DNA from: Patiria miniata
Lineage: Eukaryota; Echinodermata; Asteroidea; Valvatida; Asterinidae
Length of the DNA stretch: 64,000 bases
Assembly: GCF_015706575.1 (NCBI RefSeq)
Contig: NW_024037067.1
Span: 5,580,884-5,644,883 of the forward strand
Direction: 5' to 3'
Part shown: positions 9,571-20,400 of the stretch, piece by piece
Layout: each line of letters opens with the position of its first letter
Numbering within the stretch: the stretch's first letter is position 1
Position numbers and translations under genes: made by a program
Notes under the pieces: generated by a model
The model's input: the letters and a program-made list of their open reading frames with translations, nothing else
Told to the model about the DNA's origin: nothing
The model's database searches: none

Positions 9571-11745
9571 TTACTTTATTTGGGGGATATCTTGTGTGGG
9601 GTAGATTTCTTGCAGTTCAATCTGCTGAGCTGGCTGCTGTGGGGTGTCTTGGCTGTGGTGGATTTCTTGCAGTTCAATCTGCTGTGCTGGCTGCCGTGGG
9701 GTATCTTGGCCGTGGTGGATTTCTTGCAGTTCAATCTGCTGTGCTGGCTGCCGTGGGGTGTCTTGGCCGTGGTGGATTTCTTGCAGTTCAATCTGCTGTG
9801 CTGGCTGCTGTGGGGTATCTTGGCCGTGGTGGATTTCTTGCAGTTCAATCTGCTGTGCTGGCTGCTGTGGGGTATCTTGGCCGTGGTGGATTTCTTGCAG
9901 TTCAATCTGCTGTGCTGGCTGCCGTGGGGTATCTTGGCCGTGGTGGATTTCTTGCAGTTCAATCTGCTGTGCCGGCTGCCGTGGGGTATCTTGGCCGTGG
10001 CAGATTTCTTGCAGTTCAATCTGCTGTGCCGGCTGCTGTGGGGTATCTTGGCCGTGGCAGATTTCTTGCAGTTCAATCTGCTGTGCCGGCTGCTGTGGGG
10101 TATCTTGGCCGTGGCAGATTTCTTGCAGTGCAATCTGCTGTGCCGGCTGCTGTGGGGTATCTTGGCCGTGGCAGATTTCTTGCAGTTCAATCTGCTGTGC
10201 TGGCTGCTGTGGGGTATCTTGGCCGTGGCAGATTTCTTGCAGTTCAATCTGCTGTGCCGGCTGCTGTGGGGTATCTTGGCCGTGGCAGATTTCTTGCAGT
10301 TCAATCTGCTGTGCCGGCTGCTGTGGGGTATCTTGGCCGTGGCAGATTTCTTGCAGTTCAATCTGCTGTGCCGGCTGCCGTGGGGTATCTTGGCCGTGGC
10401 AGATTTCTTGCAGTTCAATCTGCTGTGCCGGCTGCTGTGGGGTATCTTGGCCGTGGCAGATTTCTTGCAGTTCAATCTGCTGTGCCGGCTGCTGTGGGGT
10501 ATCTTGGCCGTGGCAGATTTCTTGCAGTTCAATCTGCTGTGCCGGCTGCTGTGGGGTATCTTGGCCGTGGCAGATTTCTTGCAGTTCAATCTGCACTGCT
10601 GGCTGCTGCGGGGCATCATGGTGGATTAGGTTTTCTTGCAAACCAATCTGCACTGCTGGCTGCTGTGGGCGATCTTTGCCTTTCCGGAAACAGCGGCGAC
10701 AACACTTCGGATTGAGACACGGGAATGCCTGCACTACGGCTGCTCGGTAATCTGAGTTTGCACCGCTGTACACCAGAGGGTCCACCGAACAACTGATCAA
10801 AACGAAAATGTACCTGACCAGTGCCATTTTTCCAAAGGATGGGAAAGTTTTGAAGGTACTCAAAACAGACATGTTGGACCAAAGGAGGATCAAGTGAAAG
10901 ATCATTTGGGCAACGCTTGTGACGTTGAGGATGAAAAACAATGCAGTGTTTACAATGAGCATGAGAACAACACGGCGCAGTCGTTGCTGATGGTCAGCTG
11001 TTGACGTCATCTGTGGTTGCTGCCGTAGTTTCTTGACGATCCCACTATACAGGGCGGCATTGGTGATCAGTCCCACTGTAAATAAGATTAGCAGCAGAGC
11101 AACAACGATGGTCTGTGACGTCGCCCCTCCATCCCAACGGCATGCAGAATCATAGCCATTCCCTATGATGAGTGCGACTGTCCATATTACAGCCAGTCTT
11201 TTGGCAGCTCTAGTTTTGCTAGATGATGCTCGCATAGCAAATGGCTGGCAAATGGCCGAATACCTCTCCACAGCCAATGCTGTCACGATCAAGTAGGATG
11301 CCACGTTGCTCGAAACTGAGATACACCCAACGACTACCCGAGGCCATGCTGCTTCTACAGGCACTGCTGCCACTGTACTAGTGAGCGCACTCGCAAGGTA
11401 AATGCTATCAGCCACCGCCAAGTTGCCCAAGTAGACATTGATGATGGACCGCATGGATCGTATACGCGCCACGACGTACAGAAACATCGCGTTCAACAAT
11501 AGGCCGACCGGTACCAAGTACAAGGTGGCTTCAGACGCGATGGCAGTGTAGTCTGCATTTTTCCTGTACAAATTGTTTTGGGCTTGATAGAATTCTGAAT
11601 TATTCTGCATGGCTGTTAATACATTGAATGGATCAACAACGGATGACAAACTCTTGAACCTACGTGGTCCAATTTTCTGATAAATGAGTGTAATAAAAGC
11701 CTGGTGGAATCTTGAAGCTGTATGACTCTTAGAAACTGCAAGCAT
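9571..11745 (-). CDS. Rhodopsin-class (class A) orphan GPCR with a 19-unit repeat tail
   Basis: One uninterrupted frame of 724 codons. Seven hydrophobic segments: TM1 about 74-95 (N85), TM2 102-128 (LAVAD, D113), TM3 141-165 ending ERY (160-162) with C141, TM4 183-200 (W188), TM5 211-237, TM6 258-290, TM7 308-327 ending DPLVY (322-326). C202 can pair with C141. Cysteines at 343-352 could be lipidated. These mark a class A plasma-membrane receptor; the ligand is unknown, perhaps a peptide. The TM6 CWxP motif and the TM5 proline are absent, which is unusual. Residues 360-720 are 19 tandem 19-residue units of the type PQQPAQQIELQEICHGQDT. The start is uncertain: M46 (ATG at 11610) is preceded by an acceptor-like TATTAACAG and followed by the sequon NNS, so it may be the true start with residues 1-45 untranslated. 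Confidence 0.85.
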   Translation of the reverse strand: MLAVSKSHTASRFHQAFITLIYQKIGPRRFKSLSSVVDPFNVLTAMQNNSEFYQAQNNLYRKNADYTAIASEATLYLVPVGLLLNAMFLYVVARIRSMRSIINVYLGNLAVADSIYLASALTSTVAAVPVEAAWPRVVVGCISVSSNVASYLIVTALAVERYSAICQPFAMRASSSKTRAAKRLAVIWTVALIIGNGYDSACRWDGGATSQTIVVALLLILFTVGLITNAALYSGIVKKLRQQPQMTSTADHQQRLRRVVLMLIVNTALFFILNVTSVAQMIFHLILLWSNMSVLSTFKTFPSFGKMALVRYIFVLISCSVDPLVYSGANSDYRAAVVQAFPCLNPKCCRRCFRKGKDRPQQPAVQIGLQENLIHHDAPQQPAVQIELQEICHGQDTPQQPAQQIELQEICHGQDTPQQPAQQIELQEICHGQDTPQQPAQQIELQEICHGQDTPRQPAQQIELQEICHGQDTPQQPAQQIELQEICHGQDTPQQPAQQIELQEICHGQDTPQQPAQQIELQEICHGQDTPQQPAQQIALQEICHGQDTPQQPAQQIELQEICHGQDTPQQPAQQIELQEICHGQDTPRQPAQQIELQEIHHGQDTPRQPAQQIELQEIHHGQDTPQQPAQQIELQEIHHGQDTPQQPAQQIELQEIHHGQDTPRQPAQQIELQEIHHGQDTPRQPAQQIELQEIHHSQDTPQQPAQQIELQEIYPTQDIPQIK
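9586..10668 (-). repeat. Coding 57-bp minisatellite (19 units) in the GPCR tail
   Basis: Nineteen 57-bp units encode the 19-residue repeat. Differences cluster: CHGQDT forms the upstream block and HHGQDT the last third of the array, as expected of expansion by unequal exchange. The unit is a multiple of 3, so copy changes keep the frame. All three + strand frames are also open across it, which is a consequence of the repeat. Confidence 0.95.
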
Positions 11746-12493
11746 TCCTTTTTAATCCACATGGACTGGCTGACACATTTATATGATCAGTCTTAATGAA
11801 ACTAAAATTGAAAGCGGTGAGAGCATATTACAAAACCAGATGCACCTTGTTCTATCATTTTCACAAAATGTCCTAAAAGTGGGGGGGGGGGGGGGGGGGG
11901 GGGGGGGTGTCTAAACCCCAAAAGTGAAACTTTTCTTTTCTTGTCTAAACTGTGTCTATGTATATATGCAATATCAAAAGCATACGCAGTAGTGTGGCTG
12001 TGCGTCTCATATCGGAATGTGTTTGCACAGACTGTGTACGTGTTGCACAAGATTTTCGTGAGACCATGGAAATCCCCTTTCACAGCAATGTTCTATGATA
12101 TGCCAGCAGATTCGGTGATTAATTATGCAAAACTAGACTGCGTCTTGATCTCCAGATTCTGACCATTCAGCGGGCGCCTTCAATCGGGTCTTCCGTAACC
12201 CGTTGTATTACAAAAACATGGCAGCCAAATTGGCCAATCAATTAATACCTTAGTTCACATTTCTGATCAAACTGATGTCATAATTTCTAAAGTCGACTCC
12301 TATTGGTTGGCGTACGGGGTCACATACAATTTGCATGTACACACACACCAGACGTTGAATACGGAGCGGGCTCCGTTGAACAACGGATGATACTCAGACC
12401 ATGGAGGTGGGAGGGAGAAATTGCACATTGAACAAAAAAGGGGGGAAACCACCATATGGATATAAAAACCGAGAATAACCATTATGGGTTTTT
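11746..12493. other. GPCR 5' flank, no further gene seen
   Basis: Contains a pure G run at about 11881-11907 and AT-rich sequence. Promoter or upstream exons of the GPCR would be here or further right; no clear core promoter was identified. Confidence 0.35.
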
Positions 12494-12638
12494 CCAATAA
12501 GCCTCTGTACTGATGACGTCACACCTTGTTTACGAGTGTGCTTTCCTATGGTGCTCAGTGGACCGTGGGCCCCCACTGGCTCCATAGGAAAGTGCACATG
12601 TAAACAAAGTGGACGTCATCGGTACATAGGCTTATTGG
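12494..12638. repeat. 145-bp fold-back (near-palindromic) element
   Basis: Begins CCAATAAGCCTCTGTACTGA and ends as the inverse of CCAATAAGCCTATGTACCGA. The arms run about 60 bp, through GATGACGTC and TTGTTTAC to CTTTCCTATGG, around a short centre. Likely a MITE or fold-back element. Confidence 0.75.
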
Positions 12639-12657
12639 CATAGAGTTCCCTTCATTC

Positions 12658-12746
12658 ATTTGCATACTGCAACGCCTTCTCATCTGCATAGGTTTCTTTG
12701 AGTGGCTGATACACTTCATTTGCATACAGACGTCCCTCATTTGCAT
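12658..12746. promoter_or_regulatory. Cluster of octamer (ATTTGCAT) motifs
   Basis: Three exact ATTTGCAT octamers (12658, 12718, 12739) and one ATCTGCAT variant (12682) lie within 90 bp, about 0.9 kb upstream of the GPCR frame. The octamer is the classical POU/Oct factor site. Regulatory use is inferred only. Confidence 0.35.
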
Positions 12747-12749
12747 ATC

Positions 12750-13860
12750 TGTCCACATCACCATATTTGGCGATGAAGGGCTAGATAGAGCCATATTCAA
12801 TTTCAGCTCATGTACATGGAGTGAAAGTGTTTGCACTTATTCCAACTTTGTTCCTTTTAATGAAAGTGCTCATTTAGGCCACAAGGAAGTGATCGTTTTA
12901 CATTAACAATAAAATAAAATCAAAACCTATGAAATTGAAACAAAGATAATGTATGTCCTTACTTGCATCATGGCACAATTCTCGGGTATCATACGTTTGT
13001 AACTGTATACTTTTTTTCCGCGTATGTTCAATCTAGAAGAAAGAGAAACTCAAGAGGCTCAAAAGGGCTATGAATAACGAAACTTTTTACTGTATTGTTC
13101 AATATTTTTTTTAATGCAATCATTATCATCTTGAACAAATTCTGGCTTAAATTTTCCCAATCCGTGGCAATCCCTGCAAATATGTGATAATCTTACCAAA
13201 CTTGTGCAAATGCCTTACACAAAAAGTCATGCCACTGTGAGTTCATTCTGAAGCAAAAGGATAAACTTGATTCTTTATGATCAATAGATTTTACTATTAC
13301 AAATAATTTAAGGAAATAACCATACAGATTTATACACATTTGGTAACGTTCAGGGGACAACTGTGATAGCTCTCGAGAACAAAAAAAGGAGTTGTTTCAT
13401 TTTAAGTTTAGCCTTGAAGTATTTTCTCCACAAGATTTTCTTAGCTTTGTGTAAAAACAGACTGAATGACAGAATTCAACATAATATCCAAGACAGTTTT
13501 ATGATTTAAACCAGATCACAATTATCTAATACAATTTTTACTCATTATATTTGTACAGCAGCTGCTGTTGTATGGGCCTTATGCACGAGTTGGCCATTTT
13601 TGTCGGGTTCCCTGAATGTATTTCATAAATTGTGAACTGTTGAATGGGATGGTGCCAGACTATTTATTCACTATAGCCTCACTTTTTTTTTTTTTTTAAA
13701 TGTGGCTTAAAACATTACAGTATGTTTAATCACAAATTTTACAAGATTCATCAGAGCAGACTGGCATTAATTTGTAATGTCACTGCTTTCATTTCTCTAC
13801 ACAAGTTCCAAAAAATGAAGATTTTACTTCACTCTCAATCCAATATGGCCGACTCGTGAA
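12750..13860. other. No gene seen
   Basis: AT-rich intergenic sequence between the GPCR and the 3' side of HAP40; no repeats or exons recognised. Confidence 0.4.
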
Positions 13861-13869
13861 CAAGGCCCA

Positions 13870-14320
13870 TGTAATCCAGTCCAGCACAAGTCCCTGCAAG
13901 TCCATCACAAGTCCCCCGGTCCCAATTCAACTCCCAAGCTATTCAAATGAGCTTTGACAAAGGCATTCCTTTGTTATTGTTCATCCACTGCTGCTTGTGA
14001 CTGGACTAGTGACTGGACTTGTGACTGGACTTGTAACTGGACTTGTGACTGGACTTGTGACTGGACTTGTGATTTGCTTGTGACTGGACTTGTGACTGGA
14101 CTTGTGATTGGACTTGTGATTGGACTTGTGACTGGACTTGTGACTGGACTTGTGACTGGACTTGTGACTGGACTTGTGACTGGACTTGTGACTGGACTTG
14201 TGACTGGACTTGTGACTGGATTTGTGATTGGACTTGTGACTGGACTTGTGACTGGACTTGTGACTGGACTTGTGACTGGACTTGTGATTTACTTGTGACT
14301 GGACTTACGACTGAACTTGT
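13870..14320. repeat. 12-bp tandem repeat, TGTGACTGGACT
   Basis: More than twenty units of TGTGACTGGACT with a few TGTGATTGGACT variants, mainly 13990-14310, preceded by inverse-sense pieces CACAAGTCC near 13880-13910. The 114-codon LVTG frame across it is an artefact. It lies just beyond the HAP40 stop codon. Confidence 0.9.
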
Positions 14321-14461
14321 GATGGACTTAACTGCATCCCTAGTTATATTGACCTGACAAAAAAAAAGCTACACACACATGAAACTGTGATACTTGAACG
14401 GCAGATTTTAAGCTTAAACTTGTAGCTATGTGTCTCCCTAACACCAATATAAAAAAAAAAG

Positions 14462-17400
14462 TTACTCGTATGTCGTTTCTTGGTCCGCATGTGAGAGTTT
14501 GGTTATGACAAGATGTAGAAGATGATTCTGTTCGGATGTCAGATGATTCCTGTAAAAAAAATACAAATGTACATTGTAGAAAAACGAGCAGTTTTTTTAC
14601 AACTTTATAATTCCACCAGTTAATTGATACTTCAACAGGTCGATGCACAATAATAATGCTGACCACAGACAGACATTTGAACACACAGATAAACTTTCAA
14701 ATAAACCACAATGGGAAACTGACTGGGTGCATTACAAAAAAACTGAAGTTGAGGAAAGAACTTGACTGTAGCGGGATTTGAACCCGCGACCTCTGGACTG
14801 CCATTCCAGTGCTCTACCAACTGAGCTATCTAGGTTTGCAGCATTGCTAATGTTGCTAGCATCGTGACTTCCGTTGTGATCCCTGGCTACGTGGCATACG
14901 GGTTTATGGCGACTAGCGCCCCTTGAACTAACACATTGACAGAAATGGGGAACCGCAAACATAGGGCTGGATAGCTCAGTTGGTAGAGCACCGGAACGGC
15001 AATCCGGAGGTCGCAGGTTCAAACCCTGCTCCAGTCAACTTCTTTGTAGAAATGTTTCAAGCCGTTGTCAGTGTGCTTACCACAGGTCAGCCTGCAGTGC
15101 TTGTAACGAGTCTATGTCCCTTGACTGACACGCCATCTGTGAAGACAGAAAATTCACAGGACAATTTTCTTGAGGCAAAAGAAGAAAAATCCTAAACTTT
15201 GTAAAAGGGGCACCTTTTTATAGGCAAATAAAACAGGCGATTCGAGCATTATGTGAAGTCTGTGACGGAGCTTTTTAAGAGCTCAATGAATACACCTGAA
15301 AAAGTATTTTGCCAATCTTATACATCCATCGTCTGTGGTCAAGGAGTTTTGGATCATTTCTTGGAATAATTAATTAGATTCTATCATGGTTAATTAGCTC
15401 CGGCATGGACATTATCTGTCTGATAAAATGAAAAGAATTCTCACACCTCGGCATGATTTGCATGTGTAAACATTTTACTTTAAGTAGTCATCAGATATTC
15501 ATTTCTCCTGCCCAGAAAGCCAGGATATCTATCGTCATTTCTCAAGTATAGAGACAAAATATTGTTTGAGCATTACATTTGTGTGTACAATTAATGTGTA
15601 CAATTTGTTTTTGTCAATCAATTTTGAAGAAATTTAGTTGGAATAACTTACCACCACTGACTGCATCAGAAGGAAAAGCTCCTCACTTAAACATTCAACA
15701 ACTACGAAGAAATTAAGAGAGAAAAAAAATTTCATTCTAATATGATAGTGTAAAATATCATTCATTCCTTTCATATCAGATTTGTCTTGCATACCGGCGA
15801 TTCCTTGTAAAAGTGGATATGGTTGAAGCGTGAGAAATTTATGAAATCTTCAGAACTACAAGCATCACAACCTTATATGCGGTATCAAATTAAAGGGGAC
15901 AACAAGACCTTTCATTTGAGTGGTGTGCCAGTGGATGGAATTTGGTCGAATTTTGTTTAACAATATTGATTTCAAGTGGTCATTTTTGGCATCTTGTTTT
16001 TAGATGCAAAATGCAAGTTTTATTGTGAGTTTTTGTTTTTAAGGCACATTGAAAGGTTCATATTCTTTGCCAAAAGAATTGCCCATAAAAAAACTTCTTA
16101 AACAAAACAAAGTCTTCCGCTTTGATGAATATAACTTGCAAAATAAAAGTTACAGTGCAACAAGAATTGCGAAAGCAAAATGGCAAGCTCACTAAACTCG
16201 TTCTATTTAATTATTTGAAAACCATTTCTGCTTTTAGAGACTGGTAAACAGAAGGGACATACAGACTAGACCATGTGTTTATTAAACCAGATATACACGT
16301 AGGCCACATTTTTTTCCAGTAAATTAGCAAATCCATCCTCACCTGGGCTACTTTCCTCAGTTGATTCCCAGGCATATCTCTCTAATGTCTGGGCATGTTC
16401 TGGTCTGATGCGCTGAGGCGTCGGCTACAGATGGCGAAAAAAAATTAAATTATTGAATAAAATGGTTTGTACATGGGGTGTAGAAATTATTACTCCCAAA
16501 ATGGCTGCAGTCAGTTGGCTAAAAAAAAGAGTTGTAAAAAGGTCGACCCACTACTAGGAGATCATTGTTATTATTGTACACTCATTATCTGAGATTTTTT
16601 TTTTATTATTTAAGTCTGTTACGAGTCAACATGGCCCATCGGGCTAGTGTTTATTTCCGGTTTCGTTGGCATGAAACGACTGAGACTATTTCTTTTCCCC
16701 CTGGATGGGATGCCGGTACCCACTTATACTCCTGGGTGGAGAGAGGCAAGTGGAGGTGAAGTGGCTTGCCCAAGGACACAACATATGACCAGCAGCTGGA
16801 TTCGAACCCCTGACCCCCAGATCATGAGTCACGAACCCTAACTTCTAGGCCACACCCTCCACCATTATCTAAGATGCTTTATATAAAAACATTTTTTCAA
16901 AGTCTACATTTCCTCCTACCTGTAGCAGCATCAGCAGCAGGACCCGAGAAACTTGGCAGTTTGCCAAGACGTCGGAGAATGCCCCGATGGGCTTGGCCCC
17001 CTGGCCACTGGTCCCTCTCTCCTGGGCAAGATATTCCATTTCAGTCAGCACACCCAGAGCGCCGTCAAAATCACCTGAAACAAAAACAAGCTCAAAATGA
17101 TCAAAGAAGCTGTTGAACGTCAGTTGGTGCATGGAGCGTTTTATAGCATGTCGCGCACCCAATTTGTGTGCAGTACAGTGCTAGCCCCAATGCGATTTGA
17201 GTGACCTCGTGACCCAATTTTCCTCAACTGCAATATATTGGTAGCTGGTCAGTGCAGACCTGAGGCACTTGTTGTTGCGAGGGCCTAAGGGACAAGGTGA
17301 TTGATTGCCAAAAAAAAGCATTTGATGAAGTTTGTTACTAACCAACCAACCAACCAACGGAAAGACATGAGAACTTGTAGAGCATCTTTCCCGCAGCTAA

Positions 17401-20400
17401 AAAATAAGAAAATCTCTTCCAATCAACAATCCTGGTCTGGAATTTGGATTTTGAGCTTCAGATTTTGCGTATCGGTTGGTTTTTTTTTTCATCGTCAGTC
17501 AATGACTTCATTTACTATTATTTAAAAAAAATAAATACAGTTCTTACCCGTTTCTATTTTACAGGAAGCAACGTTCCCCAAAGAATGAAGACAGTCTAAA
17601 GGACTCTGTGAGTAAATCAAGAAAAGAGAACAATACTTACTTGCTACAAGACATGCAAAAAAATTTCAACTATTTACATCGTACGTATGAATTTCTGGCT
17701 TCCCAATGGACAATAATTTAATAATAATAATAGAAATAATAATCATGCAGTGCTTACATAGCCCTTTACAGCAAAGGTCTCAAAGCGCTTCACAATTATT
17801 ACCCCTGTTCATCAGGCCATGAGACCATTTTTTGCAGCAGCTCGAAATCAGTGCAATCTGGTCTCTACCTTCACAGGTACTCGTTTTTTTACTCCTGGGT
17901 GAAGAGAGGCAATTGTGGTAAAGTGTCTTGCCCAAGAACACAGGCACCGTGTTCCCTGACAGGGTTCGAACCTACGTACCACAGTACATGAGTCGAACAC
18001 CATAACCACTGGACCACGGCACTCCACAAAAATTGCTGTTGAATTGACAGAATGTGCAAAGAAGAAGTTGGTCTCGTCTACCTGATATTGTAAATCTGCT
18101 GCCCGCTGGTAGTGCCCCATTGCTTCACCACGCTTCTCCAATTTCTGCCAATACAATAAAAAAAATTTAAACGAGGGGGAAATAAACAGGAAAAAAAAAA
18201 ATATTCTTTAAGTCCTGTGTCTCCAAGGATTTCTCCTAGCATCTGTCAGAATCCACCAAATTATTACTAAAAAGCTTACTTGGATTGAAGATCATACTGG
18301 TACTTAACACCCCGTGAAATAAATCCATCTGGCATGCTGTCATTTAGATCAGTCAACCGACATATTTTTGGAATAAAGACGATAGATTTTTTAGTTCTAT
18401 TGACGAAATTTTGTTTCATGATCGAAAGATTGTGCATGTTTTTCCCACTGTTTTCTCGAAAAGTGTAATATCCACTGAGCTGAAACTTCAACAGGTTAGG
18501 TTTTGAACATTCTTCTCTGGATTTTGAGTGGTGTTATTATTGGAACCAAACAAAATTCATGACAAAGCAAATGCCCCTCTCTGCCTTTAAAGGTTGACGC
18601 CTACTTACCCTCAATGACTCTGCAAGTTGTATGGACAGTGTCGCTGCCAATGCCGGTTGCTTCATCTCAATGTACACCTGTGATAACAAACCCAAAGTGA
18701 GAGATTCTAAAGCGTTGCACTTATGACATCACAAATCACACGATGCGTCGTTACAGTGAGTTTCATAAAATTGGGTGCAGAGTTTGAACACTGGTAATAA
18801 AACTCACCCTAACAGCATGGTTGTAGCAGTTGATGGCAGCCGTGAGATTCTCCTCGAAGCTGGGGCATTTCAGGGCGTGGTCCCCCTCCTCCGCGTGCAT
18901 GAAGTGATGCGCTGCGCTCACCAACGCCTCGGCCTCTGCTGGCATGTTGGATAAAGTGTGCTCACATCTGAGGAGGGAAACAAAATGACACTTGGATTTA
19001 AAGAGTATGAAGAAAAATCTGAAAACAGCCTGGCTTGTTAGGAATCTTGTGGTTTCGTGGGAAAGTTCAGAGCAACAGTCAAGGGCCCATCACATAGATT
19101 TTTTGGGGTGAGTTGGGGCGAAATGAAAACTCCACAAAATAACCGGCAGAGGGCCCAACAGCAATGTATTGTCTACGGTATACGTATGGGCAATTTGAGC
19201 ATTAACCATGATATCTAATTAATGATTTAGAGAAATGATCCAAAACTCCTAGTCTGTAATCTCCTTGGCCGTTACTAGATGGTGGATGTAGGCCTATGTA
19301 AGATTTTAAAAATACATTTTTTAAGTTTATTTACTGGTCTCTTAAAGCTATGTCACCGACATTACATGTAGCTGGAATTGCCTGTTTTCAGTAAAACCGC
19401 CGGTATTCCAAAGTTCGAAGGGGATCTAAAATCCTTATTAGGAAAACAAGATGGCTCTTGAACCATGCATCTCGCCTGCTTTTGTGATTATCCATAATGA
19501 CAGGCCTTTGACCTTGGTGCGTGACCTTTGACATCATTATCATTTGAAGGTTCCCATGCTGCATCTATATGACCCAAGTTTGGTTCCAATCGGACTTAAC
19601 TTTTGAAATGAGACCAATTTTACGAAACTTTGACCAAAATACCACAGACATACCACACCCAGGCGAGACAAAAATCTGGACAAAAAAAATACTGACCAAA
19701 AAGTTGCTGAAATCAGGAAAATCCTGAGCAATCTCACATCATACCTGGCTTTGGCTAAGCAACAGACAGCTGCGTAGGAGGCACACTCCTGATTCTCAAG
19801 GGTCTTCACCAATGAACCTGGAAAAAATAAAGACAATTCCTCCATTTCTAAAATGTCTTCAGGTTGAATTCACGTCAAGAGTCAGATCAGATTAGGTTAG
19901 GTTAGATTTTAATTTCATATATCTTTGTGGCCTCATGGCCAATTGTTCCAATGAATATACTACAAAACATGCCAATACAGCAAATTTCCTATCCGTTTTC
20001 ACCTGTATGTATTGAAATGTGTCTTCCAAGTACAATGCAAATAAAAAAAAATAGCTTTTTGCCTATTAGAAGCTGAATATTGGCTCACAATATCACCTAT
20101 CAGAACTAATGTTGTATCATCCAAGAATTCCCTAGCAATTTGTCACCAACAAATTATTTTGGTTTTCACAAACTGACACCCTATACTACATGCGCGCACT
20201 CCGTACATTTTTGTTATTGATTCCGCGGTTTTCACAAAACTGACAGCACACACCACGTGCGTTCCAGTTCGGTAAAACGGTGAAGAATTGTTTGGACTGT
20301 ACTTTACTTGGGACCACTATCACAGTTGGGCCGTAGCATCACCATCAATTGACTGTTCAGAATTTGGCCATAAGCCTCGCCCACCTTTGGGGTATGTTTA

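Noticed and set aside
9580-10750. Three long + strand frames (about 350-370 codons) opposite the GPCR tail
   Set aside because: They are the 57-bp repeat read in other frames. A repeat unit divisible by three without stops stays open automatically; the minus frame continues into a real receptor, the others do not.
13954-14298. 114-codon frame of LVTG repeats
   Set aside because: The 12-bp repeat read in frame; looks like a membrane protein only because of composition.
14632-15195. Frames containing EHRNGNPEVAGSNPA and the opposite-strand SVGRALEWQSRGRGFKSR
   Set aside because: These are the well-known shadows of translated tRNA sequence.
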